From Mycobacterium sp. 852013-51886_SCH5428379 (GTDB lineage Bacteria > Actinomycetota > Actinomycetes > Mycobacteriales > Mycobacteriaceae): 64,000 nt of DNA. Of this stretch, positions 25,010 to 33,999 are shown in pieces (positions within the stretch are counted from its first letter, which is position 1; each line of letters begins with the position of its first letter). The position numbers and the translations under genes were made by a program. The stretch covers positions 44,034 to 108,033 of the forward strand of contig NZ_LZSU01000034.1 in assembly GCF_001665575.1 (NCBI RefSeq), written 5' to 3'. The notes below the pieces were generated by a model. That model did no database searches, had not been told where the DNA came from, and worked only from the letters and a program-made list of their open reading frames with translations.

Positions 25010-26350
25010 ATGGCATCGGATGCGAGCACCCAGACCCGCGACGGCGACGCAGCGGACGTCGGGAGGCTGAAACGCAAGATCACCGGTCCGCTGCTGTTCC
25101 TGTTCATCCTCGGCGACGTCCTGGGTGCCGGCATCTACGCGCTGATGGGGGAGCTGGCCGTCGACGTCGGCGGGGTGCTGTGGGCGCCGCTGGTGATCGC
25201 CCTGCTGCTGGCGCTGCTGACGGCGGGTTCGTACGCGGAGCTGGTGACGAAGTACCCGAAAGCCGGCGGTGCCGCCGTGTTCGCCGAGCGCGCGTTCAAG
25301 CAGCCGATGGTGTCGTTCCTCGTCGGCTTCTGCATGCTGGCCGCAGGCGTGACCAGCGCGGCCGGGCTGTCGCTCGCATTCGCCGGGGATTACCTCAAGA
25401 CGTTCATCGACGTGCCGACGGTGCCCGCGGCGATGGTCTTCCTGCTGCTGATCGCCTGTCTCAACGCGCGCGGCATCAGCGAGTCGGTGAAGAGCAACGT
25501 CGCCATGACGATCGTCGAGCTGACCGGTCTGTTGATCGTCGTCGTCGCAGTGGCCGTGATGGTGGGCGGCGGCCGCGGTGACATCGGTCGGGTCACCGAG
25601 TTCCCCGAGGGCACCACTCCCGCGCTGGCGATCCTGGCCGGCGCGATCGTGGCCTACTACTCGTTCGTCGGGTTCGAGACGTCGGCCAACGTCGCCGAGG
25701 AGATCCGCAATCCCAGCAAGGTGTATCCGGCGGCGCTGTTCGGCTCTCTGATCACCGCGGGCGTCGTGTATGCGTTGGTGGGCGTCGCGAGTGCGATCGC
25801 GCTGCCCGCCGATGAGTTGTCCGCCTCGTCGGGTCCGCTGCTGGAGGTCGTCAGCGCCACCGGCGTCGGCGTTCCCGACTGGCTGTTCAGCGCGATCGCG
25901 CTGGTGGCCGTCGCGAACGGCGCACTGCTCACCATGATCATGTCGAGCCGGCTGACCTACGGGATGGCCGACCACGGGCTGCTGCCGCCTGTGCTGAGCC
26001 GGGTGCTGCCGGAGCGCCGCACCCCGTGGATCGGAATCGTCGCGACCACGGCCGTGGCGATGCTCCTGACGCTGACCGGCGATCTGGGCATGCTCGCCGA
26101 GACGGTCGTGCTGCTGCTGTTGTTCGTGTTCATCTCGACCAACGTCGCGGTGCTGGTGTTGCGCCGCGACACCGTCGAGCACGACCACTTCCGGGTGTGG
26201 AGTTTCGTCCCGGTGCTCGGTGTCGTTTCCTGCCTGGTGCTGCTGACCCAGCAGACCGCGAAGGTATGGCTGTTCGGTGCGATCCTGCTCGCCGTCGGCG
26301 CGGTGCTGTATCTGCTGGCCCGGCTGGCGACGCGCAGCCGGCGCGACTGA
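25010..26350 (+). CDS. APC-superfamily amino acid permease
   Basis: A 446-aa membrane transporter with about 12 helices. N-terminal GPLLFLFILGDVLGAGIYALMGELA contains the GxG(I) substrate-site loop of helix 1; YYSFVGFETSANVAEEIRNPSKVYP (about 217-241) is the helix 6 and loop signature. It is shorter than the permease at 929-2341 and belongs to a different branch of the superfamily. ATG at 25010 has AGGAGG five bases upstream. A strong hairpin follows at 26444. Substrate is unknown; no enzyme gene accompanies it. Confidence 0.87.
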   Translation: MASDASTQTRDGDAADVGRLKRKITGPLLFLFILGDVLGAGIYALMGELAVDVGGVLWAPLVIALLLALLTAGSYAELVTKYPKAGGAAVFAERAFKQPMVSFLVGFCMLAAGVTSAAGLSLAFAGDYLKTFIDVPTVPAAMVFLLLIACLNARGISESVKSNVAMTIVELTGLLIVVVAVAVMVGGGRGDIGRVTEFPEGTTPALAILAGAIVAYYSFVGFETSANVAEEIRNPSKVYPAALFGSLITAGVVYALVGVASAIALPADELSASSGPLLEVVSATGVGVPDWLFSAIALVAVANGALLTMIMSSRLTYGMADHGLLPPVLSRVLPERRTPWIGIVATTAVAMLLTLTGDLGMLAETVVLLLLFVFISTNVAVLVLRRDTVEHDHFRVWSFVPVLGVVSCLVLLTQQTAKVWLFGAILLAVGAVLYLLARLATRSRRD

Positions 26351-26443
26351 GTCACGCCGAGATCGACGTTTCGCCGTATTCTTCTCGCACTTTTGCGCCC
26401 GTTTGATCGTTTGGGCGGTCCAGGTGTGCGGCAGTTACGACGA

Positions 26444-26469
26444 AGCCCCCGCAGCGAGCTGCGGGGGCT
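26444..26469. terminator. Intrinsic hairpin between permease and ferritin-like gene
   Basis: Perfect 11-bp stem AGCCCCCGCAG / CTGCGGGGGCT with a CGAG tetraloop, located between the converging ends at 26350 and 26487. No U-tract. It is the strongest terminator-like structure in this part of the window and could serve both strands. Confidence 0.75.
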
Positions 26470-26486
26470 GACGTCTGAAACGGAGA

Positions 26487-27449
26487 TCAGCTGATGCCGA
26501 CCACTTCCTGCGCGATGGCCGCAAGGCGGGTCTGCGCGGCGGAGACGACGCGCGACCGGTTCTTGTGGGCCTCCTCGTAGGCGACGATCGTGCGGATGTC
26601 CGACGCGTCGGTGAGGTCCTTCACCGCGGCGACCGCGTCCGCGACGGTCAGTTCGTCGTAATCGGCGATCGGCAGCTCGCTGGCGTCCACCACGCCGGCC
26701 CGGCTACGGGCGGTGTGCAGACGGTCGGCTGCGTCGTCGGCGCCCTCGTTGCGGGTCACCTGCTCGGCGGCGGACAGCGCGGCGTCACGCGACGCACTCA
26801 GCGCCTTGCCCGCGACTTCACTGACCCACTGGCCCCGGTTGACGAGCTCGTTGAACGCCGGGCCGGTGTTGCGCAGCGCCTCGAGCGTCCGGTCGACGCT
26901 GCGGGTGGTCCAGGTGATCGGCAGGTTCACCGCGCGCACCGCGGCACCGGTGGCCGCCTGGAACGGGGTGCGGCGCAGTGCCGCCGGACCGCCCAGCGCA
27001 TCCTCGGCGAGGACGGTGGTCAGCCACTCGACGGTGGCGCCGTGTGCGGTGATCAGGCGATCCGCGAGGTCCTGCACGTCCTTGTTCTTGGCGGCCACGG
27101 CGAGCGCCTTGAGGTAGCGCGAGCGGTCGAGGAGCTGATCCTCGAGCGCGAGGTCGCCGAGCAGCGCCTCGTCGAACGGCTCCGCCTGCTCGGTCAGCGC
27201 CTTCACCGCGGCGGCGGCGCGTCCCAGGAACGGCCCGATGACGTCCGGGAAACCGCCCAGATCGCGGATCGTCTCCTGAATGGCCTCGGCGCGCTCACGG
27301 GCGTTGCCGGCGTTCTGCTCGAGCTCGGTACGGACGGCCTCGGTACGGGCCTGCGTGATCCGGGTCTCGGCGACCTGGATCTCCGTGTTGGTCAGGTCCA
27401 GCAGCGTGCGCAGCTGGGCGAGAAGTTTGGTGGTATCGATGTCAGTCAA
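26487..27449 (-). CDS. Ferritin-like helical protein (mycobacterial conserved)
   Basis: A 320-aa all-helical protein beginning LTDIDTTKLLAQLRTLLDLTNTEIQVAETRI. The N-terminal ~160 residues form long amphipathic helices with spaced Glu/His-type positions (EQNAGNARERAEAIQETI; HGATVEWLTTVLAEDAL) that recall ferritin-like bundles, and the C-terminal part (ASELPIADYDELTVADAVAAVKDLTDASDIRTIVAYEEAHKNR) is strongly conserved in rapid growers as I remember them. No complete ExxH iron site is obvious. The start is TTG at 27449, with AAAGGGG upstream; the in-frame ATG at 27563 is too far. Function unknown. Confidence 0.65.
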   Translation of the reverse strand: MTDIDTTKLLAQLRTLLDLTNTEIQVAETRITQARTEAVRTELEQNAGNARERAEAIQETIRDLGGFPDVIGPFLGRAAAAVKALTEQAEPFDEALLGDLALEDQLLDRSRYLKALAVAAKNKDVQDLADRLITAHGATVEWLTTVLAEDALGGPAALRRTPFQAATGAAVRAVNLPITWTTRSVDRTLEALRNTGPAFNELVNRGQWVSEVAGKALSASRDAALSAAEQVTRNEGADDAADRLHTARSRAGVVDASELPIADYDELTVADAVAAVKDLTDASDIRTIVAYEEAHKNRSRVVSAAQTRLAAIAQEVVGIS

Positions 27450-27860
27450 GGTTTTCAGCCCCTTTTCGCGTTGACTTGTTCGGTGTCGGCGCTCGGGTGC
27501 ACCACAGGTTGGGTTGCCGTTGAAGGGGGTCAGGTAACCGGATATGACGATGTTGTGACCCATCCCTCAATTGCATCCATGTCGATAACTCGGGTAACGG
27601 TTCGATATCGCTTCAGATCACGATCATTTAAGAGGAACCGGCAAACTCTGAGAATTGGTCCTTCCGCCTCAGTGAATACCCAATCGAAGCGGCGATACTG
27701 CGGTCAAGCTCACATCACCGGGGTGTAACACCCGCGGGTGCGCCGAATTGTGCGCCGTCGACCGTGAAACGGTTCGAGAGACAACGGATTTCCTTTCTGT
27801 ACGTTGGCTTTCGGGCGGGGAACCGCTGAATGTACGACGGAAGTCCAGAAGGAAGTGATC
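27450..27860. other. 411-bp AT-richer intergenic region
   Basis: Divergent gap between the ferritin-like gene and the hemophore. It is visibly richer in A+T than its surroundings (for example around 27560-27680), as expected for promoters of two well-expressed genes. I see no convincing ORF, tRNA or palindromic operator. GGAAC at 27636-27640 followed by a weak GTC after about 19 bases is a possible but poor SigH/SigE-type promoter. AGGAAG at 27850-27855 is the hemophore ribosome-binding site. Confidence 0.5.
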
Positions 27861-28259
27861 ATGAATAACAGTGGTAAAGCGGCTCGCCGGGGGATTGTCG
27901 GTCTGATGGCCGGCGCGTTGTTCGGTGGCGTGGCCGCAGCAACCATTGCCGCGCCGACCGCGGCGGCTGCACCGGATTGCAGCGCAAGCGGAGTGGCTAA
28001 CACCGTGAGCGCCGTGACCGGTTCGGCACGTGACTATTTGGCCGCCCATCCCGGCGCGAACCAGGTGGTGACCGCGGCGATGAACCAACCGCGCGCCCAG
28101 GCCGAGGCCGATGTCCGGAGCTACTTCACCGCCAACTCGGGGGAGTACTACGAACTGCGCGGCATCCTGGCGCCGATCGGTGAGACCCAGCGCCAGTGCA
28201 ACGTGTCGGTGCTGCCGACCGACCTGGCGTCGGCCTACGACCAGTTCATGGCCGGCTGA
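27861..28259 (+). CDS. Secreted heme-binding protein, mycobacterial hemophore family
   Basis: A 132-aa exported protein: basic start NNSGKAARR, hydrophobic core about 11-32, and an AAAAP cleavage region near 34-38. The mature domain fits the MHB (Rv0203-type) pattern: CSASGVANTVSAVTGSARDYLAAHPGANQVVTAA (from Cys40), then RSYFTANSGEYYELRGILAPIGETQRQC with Cys113, likely a disulfide partner. Rv0203 binds heme outside the cell and passes it to MmpL proteins; the MmpS/MmpL genes 2.5 kb away may be unrelated. ATG at 27861 has AGGAAG. Family call is good; heme binding here is inferred. Confidence 0.82.
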   Translation: MNNSGKAARRGIVGLMAGALFGGVAAATIAAPTAAAAPDCSASGVANTVSAVTGSARDYLAAHPGANQVVTAAMNQPRAQAEADVRSYFTANSGEYYELRGILAPIGETQRQCNVSVLPTDLASAYDQFMAG

Positions 28260-28270
28260 CCCAGCCACCT

Positions 28271-28315
28271 CGACGGCCCGTCGTGCGCAACCCCGGTTGC
28301 GGCGGCGGGCCGTCC
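28271..28315 (+). terminator. Two-tier hairpin terminator after hemophore gene
   Basis: Outer arms GACGGCCCG (28272-28280) and CGGGCCGTC (28306-28314) are perfectly complementary; inside them CGCAAC (28286-28291) and GTTGCG (28296-28301) form a second stem with a CCCG loop. It starts 12 bases after the hemophore stop codon. Confidence 0.7.
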
Positions 28316-28423
28316 TCGTCTGCGGTGTCGTCTGCGCATCCGTTTGCTCCGCGTACGGGGTGGGTAGAAAACTGCCAACCCGCTCAGCGGCGAGCGACTG
28401 GACGACGAACGAGGAGTGCAGCA

Positions 28424-28690
28424 ATGGGCGAGCGTACGAAGGCTCCGGCCGACGCGACAACCGAGGCCGTCGCCACCACCGGTCTGTTCGCAATCTTCAT
28501 CGCCATCATCGCCATCGCGGTGTCCCTTGCCTCGCTGGGTTCGTCGGACATCGGAACGGCCGTCGCGGCTGGCGTCGTCGCCGCGCTGAGCTTCGCCAGC
28601 AGCATCTACTGCTTCGCCATGCAGGCCCGCGACCGTGCGGAGCAGGATTCCGGTCGCGCCGCGGCGCAGGCGGTGCCGGCCGCGGCATAG
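28424..28690 (+). CDS. Small two-helix membrane protein
   Basis: An 88-aa protein with a hydrophilic N-terminus (MGERTKAPADATTEAV) and two transmembrane helices, TGLFAIFIAIIAIAVSLASL (about 19-38) and TAVAAGVVAALSFASSIYCFAM (about 45-66), then a charged Ala-rich tail. ATG at 28424 has GAGGAG eight bases upstream. It lies 21 bp before the ZIP-like transporter on the same strand, so co-transcription is likely. I do not recognise the family; it could be an accessory protein or a membrane-stress peptide. Confidence 0.65.
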   Translation: MGERTKAPADATTEAVATTGLFAIFIAIIAIAVSLASLGSSDIGTAVAAGVVAALSFASSIYCFAMQARDRAEQDSGRAAAQAVPAAA

Positions 28691-28711
28691 ATCAGCGTCC
28701 GACGTCGGTCG

Positions 28712-29443
28712 ATGCTCACCGCCGTTCTCTTCGGATCGGCCGCTTCGAGCGCGCTGGTCATCGGGTCCCTCGTCGGGGCGAAGTGGAGCCCGCCCAAGCG
28801 GGTCACCGGTGTGCTGCTCGCCTTCGCCAGCGGCGCTCTGATCTCCGCGCTGGCCTTCGAGTTGTTCGAAGAGGCGTTCACGATGACGGGCCCCTGGCAC
28901 GCCGGCGGCGGATTACTCGCCGGCGCAGCGACATTCGTGGCAGTTGACACCCTGCTCGACCGCTACGTCACCGGGAAGTCGGGTCCCAGCGAAAGCGAGG
29001 TCACGGCCTCAGGTGCCCGGCGCGGCCTCGGGCTCGCCCTCCTGGCGGCAGTCACCCTCGATGGCGTGCCCGAGAACCTCGCGCTCGGTGTCTCTCTGGT
29101 CAGCGGAGCGTCGCTGTCGCTGTTGGTCGCCATCTTCTTCTCGAACCTGCCCGAGGCACTGGTCGGCGCGGTGTCGATGCGCAACTCGGGTATGGCCGCC
29201 CGCACGGTCGTGCTGACGTGGCTGGCGTGCGGGGTGCTTCTCGCCGCGGCAGTCGTACTCGGACGCGCCACCGCCAGCGGGTTGAGCGAGGGGGTGCTCG
29301 CCGTCGCGCTCGCCTTCGCCGGCGGTGCGGTGCTGGCCTCCCTGGCTGACACGCTCATGCCCGAAGCCTTCGAGCACGGGCGTCCGCTCAACGCACTGGC
29401 CACCGCGGGCGGATTCTTCGTGTCCTTCATGCTGGCCGGTTGA
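28712..29443 (+). CDS. ZIP-family-like metal transporter
   Basis: A 243-aa membrane protein with about seven to eight helices. LLAAVTLDGVPENLALGVSLVSG (about 111-133) aligns with the ZIP helix IV signature (usually HxxPEG), and FFSNLPEALVGAVSMR (about 139-154) with helix V, where paired acidic residues bind the metal. The usual first His is Asp (DGVPEN), seen in some bacterial ZIP/ZupT relatives. It starts at ATG 28712, 21 bp after the small membrane protein. Likely cargo is a divalent cation; direction and metal cannot be told. Confidence 0.75.
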   Translation: MLTAVLFGSAASSALVIGSLVGAKWSPPKRVTGVLLAFASGALISALAFELFEEAFTMTGPWHAGGGLLAGAATFVAVDTLLDRYVTGKSGPSESEVTASGARRGLGLALLAAVTLDGVPENLALGVSLVSGASLSLLVAIFFSNLPEALVGAVSMRNSGMAARTVVLTWLACGVLLAAAVVLGRATASGLSEGVLAVALAFAGGAVLASLADTLMPEAFEHGRPLNALATAGGFFVSFMLAG

Positions 29444-29449
29444 CCGGCC
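29434..29449. terminator. Short GC hairpin at stop codon of ZIP-like gene
   Basis: GGCCGG-TTGA-CCGGCC, a 6-bp stem with a tetraloop that contains the TGA stop (29441-29443). It lies between convergent genes (29443 and 29454). Weak but well placed. Confidence 0.4.
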
Positions 29450-29453
29450 GGAC

Positions 29454-29939
29454 TCAGGGAATCGGGATCGCGAACTGATTCGGGCCGAGGAACCGGCGCA
29501 GATCCCCGAAGAGCGCACCGGGACCGGGCGGCGGAGGCGGCGGCGGGCAGGCGGTCCCGCAGTCGGCGAGCACCCAGGTCTGACAGTGACTGGTGGTGAA
29601 CGAGGTGTCGGTGACCTCGATCCGCACGGTCTGCGGCTTCTTCGTCATCGCGTTGTCGACGAGGTCTTCTCCGGCAGTGCGCTTCCAGTAGCAGGCCACC
29701 CCGTCGACCGGTCCGCCAGAGTTGTAGGTGCCGGGCAGGATGTCCGTGCCCACCGCGTACGTGCCGTCCGCCTCGATGATGGTCTTCGGGGCAGGGGCTT
29801 CGGCTGACGGGCCGGCTGACGGGCCGGCCGACGGGCTGGGTTCGGTCGGTTCGGCCGGTTGGGCATGCGCGACGCCGGCCGCGCCCAGGCCGACGAACAG
29901 CAGCGCCGCCGCATTCGCCAGATGAATACCGGTTCTCAT
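29454..29939 (-). CDS. Secreted proline-rich protein, mycobacterial
   Basis: A 161-aa exported protein: signal peptide MRTGIHLANAAALLFVGLGAAGVAHAQ (cleavage probably after AHA), then a Pro/Ser/Gly linker with SAGP repeats, a small domain ADGTYAVGTDILPGTYNSGG with CYWKRTAG and TTSHCQTWVL (two Cys, plus ADCGTACP), and a Pro-rich tail. The GTYxVGxDIxPGTY block is shared by many secreted actinobacterial proteins of unknown role. ATG at 29939 or GTG at 29942 are both possible. It lies 7 bp after the DUF732 gene, forming an operon of secreted proteins. The DNA under the linker is a 12-bp tandem repeat. Confidence 0.7.
   Translation of the reverse strand: MRTGIHLANAAALLFVGLGAAGVAHAQPAEPTEPSPSAGPSAGPSAEAPAPKTIIEADGTYAVGTDILPGTYNSGGPVDGVACYWKRTAGEDLVDNAMTKKPQTVRIEVTDTSFTTSHCQTWVLADCGTACPPPPPPPGPGALFGDLRRFLGPNQFAIPIP
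29802..29837. repeat. Three tandem copies of a 12-bp repeat
   Basis: GGCTGACGGGCC occurs twice exactly (29802-29813, 29814-29825), then once with two changes (29826-29837). It encodes the SAGP linker of the secreted proline-rich protein on the minus strand, so copy number may vary in frame between strains. Confidence 0.8.
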
Positions 29940-29946
29940 CACACGA

Positions 29947-30300
29947 TCAGGCCGGACGTTCGGCGGGCAGCAGCACCGAGAGCTTGTCCGGGCAGTAGTA
30001 CTTCATCGCGCTGCCCAGGAACTGCCACGACTGCTCCTGGGTGGTGTCCTTTTCCATCTGCCCCTGGACGAACCGCACCGCCGCGACCGAATCGGGGTCC
30101 AGCCCGGTGTGCAGCCGCTTGCACGCGATCTTGCCGATCCAGGCGTTGTAGTCCTTCTGGCCGTAGATGCCGAAGGTGTGGAGCTCGTTGGAGAAATCGG
30201 TGTCCGGATCCGCCTGGGCGGGAACGGCCACGGTCAGCGCCATCGCGGCTGCGGCGGCGGCCGAGCCGAGGATGCCCGCGACTTTCCTGCTTGCCTTCAT
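29947..30300 (-). CDS. DUF732-family secreted protein
   Basis: A 117-aa exported protein: KASRKVAG start, hydrophobic segment about 8-26, AQA cleavage near 29, then a helical domain DTDFSNELHTFGIYGQKDYNAWIGKIACKRLHTGLD with KYYCPDKL near the end. The two cysteines (about 60 and 103) fit the disulfide of DUF732 proteins, a family expanded in mycobacteria. ATG at 30300 is preceded by a purine-rich stretch. It is followed by another secreted protein gene 7 bp downstream. Biological role unknown. Confidence 0.82.
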   Translation of the reverse strand: MKASRKVAGILGSAAAAAAMALTVAVPAQADPDTDFSNELHTFGIYGQKDYNAWIGKIACKRLHTGLDPDSVAAVRFVQGQMEKDTTQEQSWQFLGSAMKYYCPDKLSVLLPAERPA

Positions 30301-30434
30301 GGCGGGGATGATACCGCTAGACAGGCTAAACGTCAGTAGCCTGAGAGAAGTGACCGGGATCACATCATGATCAACCTGTGACCGGCGTCTCCGCTGGTAC
30401 CGGGGATGCTGCATTCTCGTTTTCGATGCTTTAC

Positions 30435-30471
30435 CGTTCCTGGTTATATTGGCTAAGTTTCACCAGGAACG
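30435..30471. promoter_or_regulatory. Inverted repeat upstream of mmpS/mmpL
   Basis: CGTTCCTGGT (30435-30444) and ACCAGGAACG (30462-30471) are perfect 10-bp inverted arms with a 17-nt AT-rich spacer. It overlaps the likely promoter of the mmpS-mmpL unit and ends at the GAGGAGG ribosome site of the small ORF. It could be a dimeric operator (27-bp centre spacing) or an RNA hairpin. Confidence 0.55.
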
Positions 30472-30484
30472 AGGAGGATCGGAC

Positions 30485-30607
30485 GTGTCGCGGACACTCG
30501 AGCGCACGTCCGGCACCGGTTCCGGGAGCGCGGCGGATGCTGCGCCGAGCGAGGTCAACGCGCAACCACGGACATCGCTCGCGTCGGCCCTCGCCGGACG
30601 AGCGTGA
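30485..30607 (+). CDS. Possible 40-aa leader ORF upstream of mmpS
   Basis: GTG at 30485 is preceded by GAGGAGG seven bases upstream, one of the best ribosome sites in the window, and opens a 40-codon frame (VSRTLERTSGTGSG... ending LAGRA, TGA 30605-30607). The peptide is Ser/Ala/Arg rich, without a signal or membrane segment and resembles nothing I know. mmpS begins 28 bases after the stop. It may be a translated leader or a remnant. The longer overlapping frame from 30378 has no ribosome site and looks spurious. Confidence 0.4.
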   Translation: MSRTLERTSGTGSGSAADAAPSEVNAQPRTSLASALAGRA

Positions 30608-30635
30608 CGAGATGCTACGAGTGTCGGGGAAGTAG

Positions 30636-31064
30636 ATGCTGGGTCTAGCCAAGAAGATGTGGATACCGATCATCATCATCGTGGTGGTGTTGGTCGCCGG
30701 ATTCACGGTCAACCGCGTCCGGGGTTTCTTCGGATCCGAGGGCATCACCGTGACGCCCCGAGTGTTCGCCGACGATCCGGAACCCTTCGACCCGAAGGTG
30801 GTCCGCTACGAGATCACGGGGACGGGCAGCTACGCCAACATCAACTACCTCGACCTGGATGCCAAGCCGCAGCGGGTCGACAGCGCTGCGCTGCCGTGGA
30901 CGCTCGTGCTGGAGACCACGGAGCCGTCGGCTGCCCCCAACATCCTGGCGCAGGGCGACGGCAGTTCGATCACCTGCCGAATCCTGGTCGACGATGAAGT
31001 GAAAGACGAGAGGACCGCCACCGGCGTGAACGCGCTCACCTACTGCTTCGTGAAGTCCGCATGA
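30636..31064 (+). CDS. MmpS-family membrane protein
   Basis: A 142-aa MmpS protein: one N-terminal membrane helix ([26 protein letters not shown], about 8-33), then an exported beta-sandwich domain with [68 protein letters not shown], the usual MmpS pattern, and two cysteines (about 115 and 138). The stop overlaps the MmpL start by 4 bp. MmpS proteins assist MmpL export of siderophores, glycolipids or drugs. The start ATG at 30636 follows GGGGAAG. Confidence 0.92.
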   Translation: MLGLAKKMWIPIIIIVVVLVAGFTVNRVRGFFGSEGITVTPRVFADDPEPFDPKVVRYEITGTGSYANINYLDLDAKPQRVDSAALPWTLVLETTEPSAAPNILAQGDGSSITCRILVDDEVKDERTATGVNALTYCFVKSA

Positions 31065-33970
31065 GCGCGCCCACCACCGACGCGCCCACCGACGCCTTCC
31101 CGCCGGCCGGGCGTCCGAAGCGGCCGTTCATCCCGCGCTTCATCCGCATGTTCGCGGTGCCGCTCATCCTCGTCTGGGTGGCGCTCATCGCCTTCCTGAA
31201 CGTGTCCGTGCCTCAGCTCGAAGAGGTCGGGCAGATGCGCGCGGTCTCCATGAGCCCCGACGACGCACCGTCGATGATCTCGATGCACAAGGTCGGTGAG
31301 CTGTTCCAGGAGGGCGACTCCGACAGCAACGTCATGATCGTGCTCGAGGGCGAGCAGCCGCTCGGCGACGCCGCCCACGCCTTCTACGACGACATGATCG
31401 ACAAGCTGGAGGCCGACCCCGCGCACGTCCAGTCCGTCCAGGACTTCTGGAGCGATCCGCTCACCGCCACCGGTTCACAGAGCAACGACGGTAAAGCGGC
31501 CTACGTCCAGGTCAAGCTCGCCGGCAACCAGGGCGAGGCCCTGGCCAACGAGTCGGTCGAGGCCGTCCAGGAGATCATCGCCGGACTGGAACCGCCTCCG
31601 GGCGTCAAGGCCTACGTCACCGGGCCCGCCGCGCTGGCCGCCGATCAGCACATCGCGGGCGACCGCAGTATGCGGCTGATCGAGGCCGTCACGTTCAGCG
31701 TCATCATCATCATGTTGCTGCTGGTGTACCGGTCGGTGCTGACCGTGATCATGGTGCTGGTCATGGTGGTGCTGTCGCTGACCGCATCGCGCGGGGTGAT
31801 CTCGTTCCTCGGCTACCACGAGATCATCGGGCTCTCGACGTTCGCGACCAACCTGTTGGTCACGCTGGCGATCGCCGCGTCGACGGACTACGCCATCTTC
31901 CTGATAGGCCGATATCAGGAAGCGCGAAGTGTCGGCGAGGACAAGGAGACCGCCTACTACACGATGTTCCGCGGTACGGCGCACGTCGTGCTCGGCTCCG
32001 GCCTGACCATCGCCGGTGCGACGTTCTGCCTCAGTTTCACCCGGCTGCCGTACTTCCAGACCCTCGGTGTCCCGCTCGCCATCGGCATGGTCGTCGCGGT
32101 GGTCGCGTCGCTCACGCTGGGATCGGCGATCATCACCGTCGCCAGCAAGTTCGGTCTGCTCGAGCCCAAACGCGCCATGCGGACCCGCGGTTGGCGCAAG
32201 ATCGGCGCGGCCGTCGTGCGGTGGCCCGGACCGGTGTTGATCGCGACGATCGCCCTGTCGCTGGTGGGGCTGCTGGCGCTGCCCGGCTACCAGACCAATT
32301 ACAACGACCGCAACTATCTGCCCGCCAACCTGCCGGCCAACGAGGGTTACGCCGCGGCCGACCGGCACTTCTCACAGGCCCGGATGAACCCGGAACTGCT
32401 GATGGTCGAGAGCGATCACGATCTGCGGAACTCGGCGGACTTCCTGGTGATCGACAAGATCGCCAAGGCGATCTTCCGCGTCGAGGGCATCGCCCGTGTG
32501 CAGGCCATCACCCGGCCGGACGGTAAGCCGATCCAGCACACGTCGATCCCCTTCCAGATCAGCATGCAGGGCACGACCCAGAAGCTGACCGAGAAGTACA
32601 ACCAGGACCTCACGGCGCAGATGCTCAAGCAGGCCGAAGAGATGCAGACCACCATCGACACGATGACGCGGATGTCGGGCCTCACCAAAGAGATGAGTGA
32701 GGTCACCCACGAGATGGTCAAGCAGATGAAGAGCATGGTGGTCGACATCGAAGGGCTGCGCGACAGCATCGCGAACTTCGATGACTTCTTCCGGCCGATC
32801 CGCAACTACTTCTACTGGGAACCGCACTGCTACGACATCCCGGTCTGCTGGGCGATCCGCTCGATCTTCGACACCCTCGACGGCATCAATCTGATGACCG
32901 ACGACTTCAAGGAGATCATTCCGCAGATGGAGCGGCTCGACGCCCTGATGCCGCAGATGGTTGCGCTGATGCCCGGGATGATCGAGACGATGAAGACGAT
33001 GAAGACGATGATGCTGAACATGCATTCCACGCAGTCCGGGATGCAGGCTCAGATGTCGGCGATGCAGGAGGATTCGTCGGCCATGGGCGAGGCCTTCGAC
33101 GCATCGATGAACGACGACTCGTTCTATCTGCCGCCGGAGATCTTCGACAACGCCGACTTCCAGCGCGGTCTCGAGCAGTTCCTCTCGCCAGACGGACACG
33201 CGGTGCGCTTCATCATCAGCCATGACGGCGATCCGTTGACCCCGGAGGGCATCGAGAAGATCGACCGCATCGAGACGGCGGCCAAGGAGGCGATCAAGGG
33301 CACTCCGCTGGAGGGTTCGAAGATCTACCTCGGCGGTAGCGCGGCAACGTTCAAGGACATGAACGACGGCAACACCTATGACCTCGTGATCGCCGCCATC
33401 GCCTCGCTGGCCCTGATCTTCATCATCATGCTGATCATCACGCGCAGTGTGGTGGCGTCGGCGGTGATCGTCGGCACGGTGGTGCTGTCGCTGGGCGCCT
33501 CGTTCGGGTTGTCGGTGCTCATCTGGCAGCACATCATCGGCATCGAACTGCACTGGATGGTGATGGCGATGTCGGTCATCATCCTGTTGGCGGTCGGCGC
33601 GGACTACAACCTGCTCCTGGTGTCCCGGCTCAAAGAGGAGATCCACGCGGGCCTCAAGACGGGCATCATCCGCGCGATGGGCGGTTCGGGTTCGGTGGTG
33701 ACCGCGGCCGGTCTGGTGTTCGCGTTCACCATGATGTCGATGGCGGTCAGCGAGCTGACGGTGATCGCTCAGGTCGGCACGACGATCGGGCTCGGGTTGC
33801 TCTTCGACACCCTGGTCATCCGGGCCTTCATGACACCGTCGATCGCGGCCCTGATGGGCAAGTGGTTCTGGTGGCCGATGCGGGTGCGCAGTGCGCCGGT
33901 GCCGTCGAAGTGGCCATCGCCAGGATCACCGCCACCGCCGAAGAATCCGGAGTTCCTGCCGGCCCCGTAG
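31061..33970 (+). CDS. MmpL-family RND transporter
   Basis: A 969-aa inner-membrane transporter, typical MmpL length. It has an N-terminal helix (about 29-48), a periplasmic domain, a five-helix block (about 205-370, with [31 protein letters not shown] carrying the Asp-Tyr proton-relay pair), a second long periplasmic domain, and a second helix block (about 770-930) with [23 protein letters not shown], the matching Asp-Tyr. The second loop contains a Met/Gln-rich coiled coil (about 520-690), as in MmpL4/MmpL5. Coupling to MmpS supports an MmpS4/L4 or S5/L5-like exporter; cargo unknown. Confidence 0.93.
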   Translation: MSAPTTDAPTDAFPPAGRPKRPFIPRFIRMFAVPLILVWVALIAFLNVSVPQLEEVGQMRAVSMSPDDAPSMISMHKVGELFQEGDSDSNVMIVLEGEQPLGDAAHAFYDDMIDKLEADPAHVQSVQDFWSDPLTATGSQSNDGKAAYVQVKLAGNQGEALANESVEAVQEIIAGLEPPPGVKAYVTGPAALAADQHIAGDRSMRLIEAVTFSVIIIMLLLVYRSVLTVIMVLVMVVLSLTASRGVISFLGYHEIIGLSTFATNLLVTLAIAASTDYAIFLIGRYQEARSVGEDKETAYYTMFRGTAHVVLGSGLTIAGATFCLSFTRLPYFQTLGVPLAIGMVVAVVASLTLGSAIITVASKFGLLEPKRAMRTRGWRKIGAAVVRWPGPVLIATIALSLVGLLALPGYQTNYNDRNYLPANLPANEGYAAADRHFSQARMNPELLMVESDHDLRNSADFLVIDKIAKAIFRVEGIARVQAITRPDGKPIQHTSIPFQISMQGTTQKLTEKYNQDLTAQMLKQAEEMQTTIDTMTRMSGLTKEMSEVTHEMVKQMKSMVVDIEGLRDSIANFDDFFRPIRNYFYWEPHCYDIPVCWAIRSIFDTLDGINLMTDDFKEIIPQMERLDALMPQMVALMPGMIETMKTMKTMMLNMHSTQSGMQAQMSAMQEDSSAMGEAFDASMNDDSFYLPPEIFDNADFQRGLEQFLSPDGHAVRFIISHDGDPLTPEGIEKIDRIETAAKEAIKGTPLEGSKIYLGGSAATFKDMNDGNTYDLVIAAIASLALIFIIMLIITRSVVASAVIVGTVVLSLGASFGLSVLIWQHIIGIELHWMVMAMSVIILLAVGADYNLLLVSRLKEEIHAGLKTGIIRAMGGSGSVVTAAGLVFAFTMMSMAVSELTVIAQVGTTIGLGLLFDTLVIRAFMTPSIAALMGKWFWWPMRVRSAPVPSKWPSPGSPPPPKNPEFLPAP

Positions 33971-33999
33971 GCTCGACAGGTGTTGCGAGGAGGGCAGTA

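Noticed and set aside
30440..30465. IdeR iron box before mmpS
   Set aside because: Only GGCTAA matches half of the 19-bp consensus; the flanks do not.
30378..30635. 85-codon ORF across the mmpS leader
   Set aside because: No ribosome site and no recognisable composition; the overlapping 40-codon GTG frame has a far better start signal.
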